Source: Bacilli bacterium (lineage in GTDB: Bacteria > Bacillota_I > Bacilli_A > RF39 > UBA660). Taken from it: 64,000 nt of DNA. Below the pieces are notes generated by a model that was not told the DNA's origin, did not search any database, and saw nothing but the letters and a program-made list of their open reading frames with translations. Below are positions 1 through 8,410 of the stretch, piece by piece (position 1 is the first letter of the stretch; each line of letters opens with the position of its first letter). Where the stretch lies: contig JAFQCG010000003.1 of assembly GCA_017416535.1 (NCBI GenBank), positions 62,001 through 126,000 of the forward strand, in the 5' to 3' direction. The position numbers were made by a program, and so were the translations under genes.

Positions 1-1
1 A

Positions 2-1000
2 AGAACAACAGAGACTGGTGGAACAAAGTTAATTTATAATGGGAACCCAACAAGTGGAAGATACTGCTATGCATCAGGAACAAACAGTGAAATAGGAACA
101 GAACAGTTTAATAGATATTATTATTCTCCTGCAAATGTTGGATATATGTATGGAAAAGTTTATGAATCAATAAAATTAGATGCTTCAGAACAACAAGGAA
201 CTTTTGTGTACGCAAATGATGTGGAATGGGATGGAGCAAAGTACACATTAAAAAATACAAAAGATAGTAGTAATTGGGCTGAAGATAGAATTGAACTTGA
301 TAAAGGATATCACTATACATGTTTGAATAATCAAAAAGAATGTGAGAATGTATATTATGTTAACTACTTCGGTGATGAAACAGCAATGTACTATTTAACA
401 TTCACAAATGGAACAAAAATAGAAAATGTTATTGAAGAATCATTTAAGAATACTAGAAATTCAACAATAAAAACATTGATTGATAACTGGTATAAATCAT
501 ATATGACATCATATACATCAAAATTAGAAGATACTGTATGGTGTAATGACAGAACAATTACAAAAGGAGCAATTTTAGGAAAAGATAGCTCAAGTCTTGA
601 TGGAACATATTTTGCAGGAAATGACAGAATGGAAGTTAGTTTCAAACCAACAGTAAAGTGTTCTTCAAAAAATGATAGTTTTACAGTAGATAGCAAAAAT
701 GGAAATGGAGCACTAACATATCCTGTAGGATTGTTGACTGCGGATGAATTTACATTAGCCGGAAACGGAAGACTAGGTTATATTAATTATACATATTTAG
801 ATAATGGAACAGACCAATGGACTTTAACTCCTTCAAAAATGCAAAAAAGAAATGTAATAAATTACAATAGACGTTCTTCAAGAGTTAGTGGTAATGGAGT
901 ACAAACTGAAAAAGGTGTTCGTCCAGTAATTTCAATAAAACAAGGAAATTATGTTATAAAAGGTTCTGGAACAACCTCAGACCCATATGTAATAGAATAA
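2..1000 (+). CDS. Surface protein C-terminal part (DUF6273-like), 5' truncated by window
   Basis: The reading frame is open from base 2, upstream of the first ATG at 146, so this is the 3' part of a longer gene. The visible part ends with GVRPVISIKQGNYVIKGSG followed by TTSDPYVIE, preceded by VGLLTADEF and WTLTPS. I recognise this layout (aspartate/tryptophan-rich body, then RPVISIK and a GSGT..DPY tail) from Firmicutes surface or pilin-like proteins annotated DUF6273-like; this is memory-based. The GSGTTSDPYVIE tail resembles GNGTSSDPYIIS near the N-terminus of the 40614-44222 surface protein, suggesting a shared surface module. Binding partner unknown; localisation cannot be shown because the N-terminus is missing. 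Confidence 0.6.
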   Translation, partial: RTTETGGTKLIYNGNPTSGRYCYASGTNSEIGTEQFNRYYYSPANVGYMYGKVYESIKLDASEQQGTFVYANDVEWDGAKYTLKNTKDSSNWAEDRIELDKGYHYTCLNNQKECENVYYVNYFGDETAMYYLTFTNGTKIENVIEESFKNTRNSTIKTLIDNWYKSYMTSYTSKLEDTVWCNDRTITKGAILGKDSSSLDGTYFAGNDRMEVSFKPTVKCSSKNDSFTVDSKNGNGALTYPVGLLTADEFTLAGNGRLGYINYTYLDNGTDQWTLTPSKMQKRNVINYNRRSSRVSGNGVQTEKGVRPVISIKQGNYVIKGSGTTSDPYVIE

Positions 1001-1030
1001 AAAGAACTAAGAAATTAGTTCTTTTCTTTT
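1001..1030 (+). terminator. Intrinsic terminator
   Basis: Inverted repeat AAGAACTAA / TTAGTTCTT around a GAAA-type loop, followed by a T-rich run, immediately after the stop of the first gene. Confidence 0.85.
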
Positions 1031-1078
1031 TCTATTTATTAAACTATAATAATTAATTAGAAAAAGAGGATGACATAT

Positions 1079-2599
1079 ATGTTACAAACAACAGTACTTC
1101 CAATAGAATATGATGAAGAACATAAACAGGAAGCAGAACAACTAAAAGAACTACTAGAAAGAAATCAAATGTTATTTCAAATGTTTTTGACTGGTCAAAA
1201 AAAGATTTCATTTCTAGACATTAAAGAAGAAGATACTATTTATATTGAATCAATTGAAGCTTTAAAAAAATTACTAAGTAATATAATTCCTACATACATG
1301 GAAATACTACATAAACAAGTTTATAGTAATGGGAATAATATGGACACTGATTTATTAAGAATGCTTCTAGTAGATATTATTTCTTCAAAAGAAGAAAGTG
1401 GAATTGATAAAACCATATCAAAAGATATTAATTTAAATATAAATACAATATATGCATTAGTCGCAATGTCTCATTATAATGATGAAGAACTAATTGATTT
1501 TATTTTTAATCCGACTGGTTTGGAAAAAGAAAAAATATTCAAATTACTAAATGCAAAAGAAAGATATAATCTAATGAATATGTTATTAGAAGAAGAATAT
1601 CAAAAAATACTAGAACTAGAAAAATTAGAAAATGATGACTATTTAAGAACTCATTTGGAAGAATTATTAGAATTATCAGAACTTGATATAGAAGAGAGAT
1701 TTAAACTATCAAAAGGAAAAGAAAGTAATTTTCCAAAACTAACTAAAGAAGAATTAGATAAACTTTGCGTAGAGTTTTTAATTAAAATAGACCCATCATT
1801 AAAATGGTTAAAAATTTATAATAAATTAAAAGAAAATAATAATATATTGTATGGTGAAGAATTTCCTGATTCATGTAGTAAATGGGGATGTGTAGAAACA
1901 ACAGAAGAAGTATACATATATGCACCATTAGAAGGAAATATCAGTGACTTTATGTACTTTATTCATGAATTTACTCATTGTATAACTTTAATGCATAAAG
2001 AAAAAGGAGAATGTATACCATCATCAATTCAAGAATTTCCATCAATTTTCTTTGAAAAATGTGCAAATTCTTTTTTAAGAGAAAAAGGTTATAGCGATGA
2101 AACTGTTGCTGCTTTAGAAGAACAAAGAGTAATTGCTACACTAGGAAATAAATCAGATATATCTCCATCACTTAGATATTTGATAGATTATCTAACAAAA
2201 GGACCTATTACATTTGAACAGGAAAAAGAGAAGATGGATAGAATTAGAAATGCTATCCCAGACGACTTACCAAAAGAAATGCAAGGGTTATTAAATAATA
2301 TAATGTCTACACATGACGAAGAAAATGTTCATAAAAAGGTTGATGTAGAAAATTCATTTTTAATAGAACATCCTGATTGTATTTTTGAAGAATATCCATA
2401 TATAGTTGGATATGAGTTGGCAGATGCAACAATGTATAAAGTAAGTGAAAATCCAATGTTAATATATACAATGCTTTTAATAACAGAAAATCTTACAAAA
2501 GAAAACTATGCTAGTGTTATGCAAAAACTAAATAGTTCATCAAAAGAAAATAAAAATAAATATCCAATACAGTATGTCAAAAAAAAGAACAACAAATAA
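1079..2599 (+). CDS. M3-like (gluzincin) zinc metalloprotease-like protein
   Basis: The protein (506 aa) carries FIHEFTHCI near residue 296, an HExxH zinc site. About 23 residues later comes QEFPSIFFEK, which resembles the second-Glu segment of oligoendopeptidase F/M3 proteins (HExxH plus E downstream). The rest is helical and acidic, with no signal peptide, so a cytoplasmic peptidase is likely. The start is placed at 1079 because the AGAGGA ribosome site at 1065-1070 overlaps the alternative ATG at 1070. A TATAAT box at 1045-1050 lies just upstream. The family match is weak outside the active site; an inactive or specialised relative is possible. A second, unrelated HExxH protein lies at 5849-6814. 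Confidence 0.65.
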   Translation: MLQTTVLPIEYDEEHKQEAEQLKELLERNQMLFQMFLTGQKKISFLDIKEEDTIYIESIEALKKLLSNIIPTYMEILHKQVYSNGNNMDTDLLRMLLVDIISSKEESGIDKTISKDINLNINTIYALVAMSHYNDEELIDFIFNPTGLEKEKIFKLLNAKERYNLMNMLLEEEYQKILELEKLENDDYLRTHLEELLELSELDIEERFKLSKGKESNFPKLTKEELDKLCVEFLIKIDPSLKWLKIYNKLKENNNILYGEEFPDSCSKWGCVETTEEVYIYAPLEGNISDFMYFIHEFTHCITLMHKEKGECIPSSIQEFPSIFFEKCANSFLREKGYSDETVAALEEQRVIATLGNKSDISPSLRYLIDYLTKGPITFEQEKEKMDRIRNAIPDDLPKEMQGLLNNIMSTHDEENVHKKVDVENSFLIEHPDCIFEEYPYIVGYELADATMYKVSENPMLIYTMLLITENLTKENYASVMQKLNSSSKENKNKYPIQYVKKKNNK

Positions 2600-2632
2600 A
2601 AACTAGATGTCAAAATCTAGTTTTTAATTTTT
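2598..2632 (+). terminator. Intrinsic terminator
   Basis: Stem AAAACTAGA / TCTAGTTTT with a short loop and following T-rich tract directly after the metalloprotease gene. Confidence 0.85.
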
Positions 2633-2670
2633 AAATATGCTATTCTAATATTAGAGTAGGATGTGAAAAA

Positions 2671-5232
2671 ATGACAAGAGAAGATGTATTAAATTTATAT
2701 GCTGGAACATCGATATCTGAAGATGAATTAGCAGGTCTATTAGATTCAGTAGAGAAATATAGTATGTGGGAAATTTTTAATGGTGCAACAAAACTAGCAA
2801 CTATTGAAGAAAGAGATAATTATTTATTAACAACAGTAAAAAATGCGGTTGCAACTACAACACTTAAAAGAGTTGAAGTTGAAAATAAAAAATATAATAT
2901 TGGTTTGCAAAAAATAGATAACTATATCAAGACAGAAATATTGCCACATGTGGACAGTATTAGAGAAGATTCAAATAGACCAATAAGGAACTATAACGAA
3001 TATGCATCAAAATGTATGTTAAAAGCATTCGCAATTGAATATATGTTAAAAACAATCTGTATTATGTCAGATATTCCTAGAGATGAAGTGAAAAACTTTT
3101 CTCCGGAAAGTTACAATACAGAACAAAAAATGAGAAGTTTAATGAAAGATACAAAAACAAAATTAGAGGTTCAAATTCAAAAAGACGATCCTAGTGATAC
3201 GCGAAGAAGAACTGGACACGAGATTAATGAAATCTTAAATAAAATAATTCCACCTCATATAAGAACGTTAATTAAGTATCGTTCAATTGCCAATTATGCT
3301 AATGCTGACATATTGCAAAAAGGAATTCTTCCAAGAAAAACAGATAAATCATTAGATAGTTTTGTAGCAGATTATATGTTGATGACACGAGATTTTTCAA
3401 CATCAAAAAATTCTTCGCAATCATCTATGGCAGAAACGGCTGCACAACATAATAAAATATATCATGAAAACAACAAAGCTTTTGAACAATATAGATATCA
3501 AGATAAAATAGCTGGATTCCAAGACTATAATATGTTAAATAGTCTTATGGTAGCAACAGAAATGACTCTAGAATATTTATTAAATAATAGGGAATTGGCA
3601 ATAAAACTAAAACCAGGAGAAATAATAGGGTTTGAAAGTGTTTCCAAACATCTAACTAAAGATGAATATGACCATTTAATAGAATTGTCTAATACCAATG
3701 GATATGATTCAAATGACTTAATATACTATCATACATTCTTAAAAGAATATTTAGAAGAAAGAACACCAAGACTTACTGATGAAAGATATCAAAGAATTAA
3801 TCAATTGTTTGAAGAAATAAAAAATGCCGGTATATCGTCAACAGGAGAAAAGTTTGCAGAATGGTTTAAATCTTTTAATATAAATGACCTAACAAAAGAA
3901 GAATTAGAAGAGTTAAATGTAATTGCTCCAGAGTTTATTTATAACTCATTATCATATACAGATAAATTAATTTATGAGAAGTGTAAGGCCAATAATATAG
4001 AGTTTCAGTTTCATTATAAACTTAATCCAGAAAATTTAGATAAAATAATAAAATTATATGGAAAAGAGTTCTCTGGAAAATCATTTGGAGAAAACTTTAT
4101 AAGTTGTAATATTGGTGAACTTCAAGAAATACAATCAATCTTTTCTGAGTATAATTTAAAAATGTCTGATATACCAGACTATTATTTTAGATATGATAGT
4201 GAAATTCTTAGAAGATGCTGTGCTAGGACAAATGGTAGTATTCTTACTAAAGAAGATTTAATGCAAACATTTGAAGATGCTGTTTTAGAGTCGTATTCGG
4301 CAGCAGGACAAGGAAGAAATGCTCAAGCATTACCGCTTAGTATTAGTGGTGCAAGATTGATGTTTTCATACAACCAAATGTTTTATCAAAAACAAGAAGA
4401 AATAATTGGTAAAACAATTGATATATTAACATCTCAAGGAATAAAAACATATGAAGAAATGAAAGAGCATATCGATATAACATCAGAGCAATACTATAAA
4501 GCAAAATATATTGCTGATATAAAAAGACTTGCAAAAGTAGAAGATATTTCACAATATACAAGAATGTCAATTCCAAGACTAAGTGAAAAAGTATTTAAAC
4601 TACGAAGACAAGAAAATAGTAATAGTAAAGATAAATTAATTATTGATAGTATGATTCCTGGTAAAAATAGCGCAGCTGTTACTATTGTAGAAAATACAGA
4701 AGAATATAAACAAGTTCAAACTCTACTTAATGAGATAAAAGTAAATCCAAATATGAAATTTTTAAGAGATGTAGAAGTATTACATTCATATTTTAAATGT
4801 AGAGATTATCTTAATACACATTTACCTTTAGAAGAACCTATTCAAATAGGAGAACCATTCCTATATAGGACTACTAATGAAGTAACAGAAATTATTGAAA
4901 TATGTAAAAAATATAAGTTAGATACATTTAAAAGAGAATATTTATTTTTCTCTCCAACAGAATTTGAAAGTAATATAGGATTATTGCCTGGTTACGTAGA
5001 TAGTGCTATAGAAGATGCTAAAGAAAATAATACAGAAATGTCTTATAAATCCGCTAGAAGAAAATTAGACGAATGTAAAAAACAAGAAGAATTTGTAAAA
5101 AAATTCTATATGCAACAGCAATATAGACCTCAACCATATGAACAAGAAACAACTTCGAATGAACTAGGAGAAATGCTTTCTGAAACTTCTAAAAAAGAAG
5201 GAGAAATTTCTCAAACATCGCAAAAAAAATGA
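2671..5232 (+). CDS. Large helical cytoplasmic protein of unknown function (853 aa)
   Basis: I do not recognise this protein. It is 853 residues, almost entirely charged and helical in character, with no signal peptide or membrane segment. It has a polar, Gln/Ser/Thr-rich C-terminal tail (QQQYRPQPYEQETTSNELG). It has its own ribosome site (GTAGGATG upstream of ATG 2671), is flanked by terminators and is therefore probably monocistronic. The TGA stop shows that TGA is not read as tryptophan here. A structural or scaffolding protein is possible but not shown. Confidence 0.75.
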   Translation: MTREDVLNLYAGTSISEDELAGLLDSVEKYSMWEIFNGATKLATIEERDNYLLTTVKNAVATTTLKRVEVENKKYNIGLQKIDNYIKTEILPHVDSIREDSNRPIRNYNEYASKCMLKAFAIEYMLKTICIMSDIPRDEVKNFSPESYNTEQKMRSLMKDTKTKLEVQIQKDDPSDTRRRTGHEINEILNKIIPPHIRTLIKYRSIANYANADILQKGILPRKTDKSLDSFVADYMLMTRDFSTSKNSSQSSMAETAAQHNKIYHENNKAFEQYRYQDKIAGFQDYNMLNSLMVATEMTLEYLLNNRELAIKLKPGEIIGFESVSKHLTKDEYDHLIELSNTNGYDSNDLIYYHTFLKEYLEERTPRLTDERYQRINQLFEEIKNAGISSTGEKFAEWFKSFNINDLTKEELEELNVIAPEFIYNSLSYTDKLIYEKCKANNIEFQFHYKLNPENLDKIIKLYGKEFSGKSFGENFISCNIGELQEIQSIFSEYNLKMSDIPDYYFRYDSEILRRCCARTNGSILTKEDLMQTFEDAVLESYSAAGQGRNAQALPLSISGARLMFSYNQMFYQKQEEIIGKTIDILTSQGIKTYEEMKEHIDITSEQYYKAKYIADIKRLAKVEDISQYTRMSIPRLSEKVFKLRRQENSNSKDKLIIDSMIPGKNSAAVTIVENTEEYKQVQTLLNEIKVNPNMKFLRDVEVLHSYFKCRDYLNTHLPLEEPIQIGEPFLYRTTNEVTEIIEICKKYKLDTFKREYLFFSPTEFESNIGLLPGYVDSAIEDAKENNTEMSYKSARRKLDECKKQEEFVKKFYMQQQYRPQPYEQETTSNELGEMLSETSKKEGEISQTSQKK

Positions 5233-5255
5233 GAACTAAATAGCTCTCATTTTTT
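5224..5255. terminator. Bidirectional terminator between convergent genes
   Basis: AAAAAATGAG ... CTCATTTTTT forms a symmetric A-stem-T hairpin between the rightward 2671-5232 gene and leftward def, overlapping both gene ends. It can terminate in both directions. Confidence 0.85.
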
Positions 5256-5784
5256 CTTGGTCTTTAAAAGGATTCTTTGGATCAATATGGTCTGTAAATA
5301 TCATACCATTCAAATGATCTAATTCATGTTGAAAAGCAACAGCAACTTCTTCTCTTGCTCTTACATTAATCTTTCTACCTTCTATATCATATGCTTCAAA
5401 TGTAACTCTAGCATATCTTGGAATAATACCTTCAACTGCACGATTAACACTTAAACAACCTTCACCTTGATCAACATAAATCTTTTCAACTGAATTACTA
5501 ATCATTCTTGGATTAATCATTACATAAGTTTCAAATTGCCCTTCATCATATTCATTAACTACAACGAAATATCTTTTAGGAATACCAAGTTGTATAGCAG
5601 CAAGTCCCATACCAGGTCTTAAATTATACTTTTCTGCCATTTCTTCAATTTGACTATTTGTAAGATATTCAATCATTTCTTCAATGGTTTCTTTATCTTT
5701 CTTTGATAAAGGAAATTCTACTTCTTTACTAACTTGTCTTAAACGTTTATCTTTTTCATCTAAGATATCTCTCATTTTTATCAC
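5236..5784 (-). CDS. def: Peptide deformylase
   Basis: Removes the formyl group from N-terminal formyl-methionine of nascent proteins in the cytoplasm. All three family motifs are present: GMGLAAIQLG (GxGLAAxQ), EGCLSV with the metal-binding Cys, and QHELDHLNG (HExDH). Start choice: GAGGTGG lies at about 5790-5796 on the minus strand, giving good spacing to GTG at 5784; ATG at 5775 is the alternative. It converges on the 2671-5232 gene through a shared terminator. Confidence 0.95.
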   Translation of the reverse strand: MIKMRDILDEKDKRLRQVSKEVEFPLSKKDKETIEEMIEYLTNSQIEEMAEKYNLRPGMGLAAIQLGIPKRYFVVVNEYDEGQFETYVMINPRMISNSVEKIYVDQGEGCLSVNRAVEGIIPRYARVTFEAYDIEGRKINVRAREEVAVAFQHELDHLNGMIFTDHIDPKNPFKDQEKMRAI

Positions 5785-5848
5785 TATAACCACCTCGTTA
5801 CTGCATATATAAGTTTATCAAAAAAATAATAAAATTAAAAGGTTTACA

Positions 5849-6814
5849 TTACTTTTTATTTCTATTTGCCATTTGTAGTACTCTAGTTCTCATAGCATAA
5901 GTTCTATTCATTCTATCATACCATTCTTTCATATTTCCAATAAGTTTCTCATCATCGTAATTACCATCAATATAATCTAAATAAGTAGAGTAGTAATGAA
6001 AACTATTATGTCCCATAATACTATCAAAATCATTTCTAATTCTATCGATTTTACCAATTACAATGTTGTCTTCGATAGAACTTCTAAAGTAATCATTACT
6101 CCATAGTGGTAATACAAAACTAGTAAGTTCATCATATCCATATAATAAATCAATCCTATCTAAATCTAATTCTTTATAAAAATCTTCAACTTCTTTTTTC
6201 ATAGGGCATCCATTTAATTCTTTAACTGCCTTCATCATATCAGAAGTTTGTAATACATTAATAACTTCATCTAACATAGAGTTATCACTTGGTTCAAAAG
6301 AAGACCCTTTTTCAAATGAATAACCAAATACATTAAGACCATTTCTAATTAAGAAATGAGTAGGTGAATCAGAGTAAACAACATTTACTGTTGATTTAAC
6401 TAAATGACTAGCTTCATGTACAAATGCATTTAATACTGTTGTTGCATCTTCATCTATAGTTGTACAAAATATTGCTGGTGTTTCTCTTTCAAATAAAATA
6501 GTACCAACTTCACTTATTGATAAATAAACACCAGGAGAAGAAATTGCGGTAACAGTAAGTTCATTATCGTAATACTCGTCACCTCTAAAAGCATCTTCAG
6601 CCTCGATTCCACCTTCTTCTAATAATAAAGATAAAGGCTTTTTACCAATATAAAAATCAGTATTTAACATTACTTTTTCAACAATAGGTGAATATAATTC
6701 ACCAAACTTACTAAGTAATGCATAACACCCAATTACTAGTAATCCATAATTTTCATCAGATTCATCAAACCTCTTATTGATTATGTATTCTGATTGTCTC
6801 AATAATTTATTCAT
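5849..6814 (-). CDS. HExxH metalloprotease-like protein, unknown family
   Basis: A 321-residue soluble protein with AFVHEASHLVK at about residues 130-140, a zinc-metallopeptidase-type HExxH. No signal peptide or membrane helix is apparent. The third metal ligand cannot be assigned by eye. The start is supported by AAGGGGA seven bases upstream of ATG 6814. It lies upstream of def on the same strand with about 55 bases between them, so co-transcription is possible but no link in function is evident. The motif is the only evidence of activity. Confidence 0.6.
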   Translation of the reverse strand: MNKLLRQSEYIINKRFDESDENYGLLVIGCYALLSKFGELYSPIVEKVMLNTDFYIGKKPLSLLLEEGGIEAEDAFRGDEYYDNELTVTAISSPGVYLSISEVGTILFERETPAIFCTTIDEDATTVLNAFVHEASHLVKSTVNVVYSDSPTHFLIRNGLNVFGYSFEKGSSFEPSDNSMLDEVINVLQTSDMMKAVKELNGCPMKKEVEDFYKELDLDRIDLLYGYDELTSFVLPLWSNDYFRSSIEDNIVIGKIDRIRNDFDSIMGHNSFHYYSTYLDYIDGNYDDEKLIGNMKEWYDRMNRTYAMRTRVLQMANRNKK

Positions 6815-6866
6815 ATAAAGATCCCCTTAAAACGTCACATATTATATCATAAAACCTATAAAATGT

Positions 6867-6891
6867 CAAAAAACACACGTAATTACGTGTG
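6867..6891 (-). terminator. Intrinsic terminator of the small YjcZ-like gene
   Basis: Perfect inverted repeat CACACGT-AATT-ACGTGTG at 6874-6891, followed on the minus strand by a T run. It ends transcription of the small gene at 6899-7054. Confidence 0.85.
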
Positions 6892-6898
6892 CCATATA

Positions 6899-7054
6899 TT
6901 AATTATTTGTCCATCTAGTACCAAGAACAATTACAAGTAAAATAAATAAAACTAATACAATTGCATAAGATGAACTATTATCATTTCCACAGCCATAGTA
7001 AGGCATTTGGTATGATTGGTTACAACAACCACTTCCTCCACCATAGTAATACAT
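6899..7054 (-). CDS. YjcZ-family small membrane protein (51 aa)
   Basis: A short gene translating as MYYYGGGSGCCNQSYQ..., then a Gly/Tyr/Cys-rich head and a C-terminal hydrophobic segment SSYAIVLVLFILLVIVLG. This is the architecture of the YjcZ/YjcZ_2 family, described in Bacillus as sporulation-related small membrane proteins: Gly/Tyr-rich head and a conserved VLFILLxIVG helix. A perfect AAAGGAGG ribosome site lies about seven bases upstream, and a strong terminator follows. The head contains three cysteines (CC and C), which could form disulfides or bind metal. Whether the organism sporulates cannot be judged from this window. Confidence 0.85.
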   Translation of the reverse strand: MYYYGGGSGCCNQSYQMPYYGCGNDNSSSYAIVLVLFILLVIVLGTRWTNN

Positions 7055-7192
7055 AACATAGCCTCCTTTACATAATCTACTATAAATTATGTAAATTTAC
7101 AAAAATTGTTAATAAATAAAATGTCTACTTTAAACTAAAAAACAAAAATTTAAAAAAATATGTTATATTAGATATTAGAAGGGAGAGTAGTT

Positions 7193-8341
7193 ATGAAGAA
7201 AATAATGAAACATCTAGATAAACCTTTACTAATAGTATCTTTTTTATTATTTGTCTTAGGACTAATTATGGTCTTTTCTGCATCTAATGTAACTGCATAT
7301 ATGTCACATGCCGTAAGTCCATATAACTATTTCTTCAAACAAGCATTCTTCCTAATAGGTGGATTAATAGTTGCTTGTGTAATGGTTTGTATTCCAATGA
7401 AAATTTATGAAAAATATTCAAACCTTGCTATGATAGTAGGCATTATTTCACTGGCATTATTACCATTTCTCGGAGTAGAAATAAACGATGCGAAGAGTTG
7501 GTACGATTTAAAAATATTTAATTTACAACCAAGTGAATTTATGAAAATAATAACAATTCTTTGGATGGCTTGTTATTATGAAAGAAAAAGAAAAAATTTA
7601 GATAATTATGTTCCAAGTCTTTTTCCTATAGCAATATCAGGAATAGCAGCATATTTTATATTTGATCAACCTGACCTTGGTACATTTATTATATATGGTG
7701 TAATTATTGCAAGTATTTTCTGGATATCTCCAGTTAAATTTAATTTAAAAATTAAAACAATTTTTATTGGAGTTGGAATCCTTTTATTAGGTGCAGTAAT
7801 TCTTTTTGGAACTGGAGGAACTTTACTTAGAGATAGACAAGTAGAGCGTTTAACTGATTATAAGAATCCATGTGATAAGTTATTATCATCAGGAAACCAA
7901 GTATGTAATAGTTATATTGCTATAAATAATGGTGGTTTAACTGGAGAAGGATTAGGAAATTCTACTCAAAAATATTTATACCTTCCAGAACCATACACAG
8001 ATTTTATTTATGCAATTATAGTTGAAGAATTAGGCCTTGTAGTTGGAATAGGATTAATTCTTGCATATATATTTATTCTTTATAGAATACTAAAAATAGG
8101 TAGAGAGAGTTACACAGATAAAGGTGCAATGATATGTTTTGGAATTGCGGTATATATATTTATTCATATAGCTGTTAATTTACTAGGACTATTTGGATTG
8201 ATTCCAATGACTGGTGTACCATTACCATTCATGAGTTATGGAGGAAGTTTTACAGTCTGCTTAATTATAGCTTTGGCCCTAGTACAAAGAATAAGCATAG
8301 AAAACGGAATAACAAAAGAAAAAGAACTAAAAAGAAAATAA
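7193..8341 (+). CDS. ftsW: FtsW/RodA/SpoVE-family SEDS glycosyltransferase, FtsW type
   Basis: A multi-pass membrane protein (382 aa) that polymerises lipid II into glycan strands with a class B PBP. SEDS signatures visible are NLQPSEFMKI, FDQPDLGT, the loop GLGNSTQKYLYLPEPYTDF, EELGLVVG and the C-terminal PMTGVPLPFMSYGGS. The GNSxQKYLYLPEPxTDF form favours FtsW over RodA, whose loop normally reads GQGTQ...LPExHTDF. It lies away from the division cluster at 19-23 kb, and its probable partner is the PBP at 21040-23196. Ribosome site GAAGGGAGAG precedes ATG 7193. Confidence 0.9.
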   Translation: MKKIMKHLDKPLLIVSFLLFVLGLIMVFSASNVTAYMSHAVSPYNYFFKQAFFLIGGLIVACVMVCIPMKIYEKYSNLAMIVGIISLALLPFLGVEINDAKSWYDLKIFNLQPSEFMKIITILWMACYYERKRKNLDNYVPSLFPIAISGIAAYFIFDQPDLGTFIIYGVIIASIFWISPVKFNLKIKTIFIGVGILLLGAVILFGTGGTLLRDRQVERLTDYKNPCDKLLSSGNQVCNSYIAINNGGLTGEGLGNSTQKYLYLPEPYTDFIYAIIVEELGLVVGIGLILAYIFILYRILKIGRESYTDKGAMICFGIAVYIFIHIAVNLLGLFGLIPMTGVPLPFMSYGGSFTVCLIIALALVQRISIENGITKEKELKRK

Positions 8342-8362
8342 AAAGACATATTTGTCTTTTTT
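8341..8362 (+). terminator. Intrinsic terminator
   Basis: AAAAGACA-TATT-TGTCTTTT hairpin with T run directly after ftsW. Confidence 0.85.
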
Positions 8363-8410
8363 ATTTTGTTGTGATATGATAATTCTACTTTGTATAAGGA
8401 GAGAAGTAAA

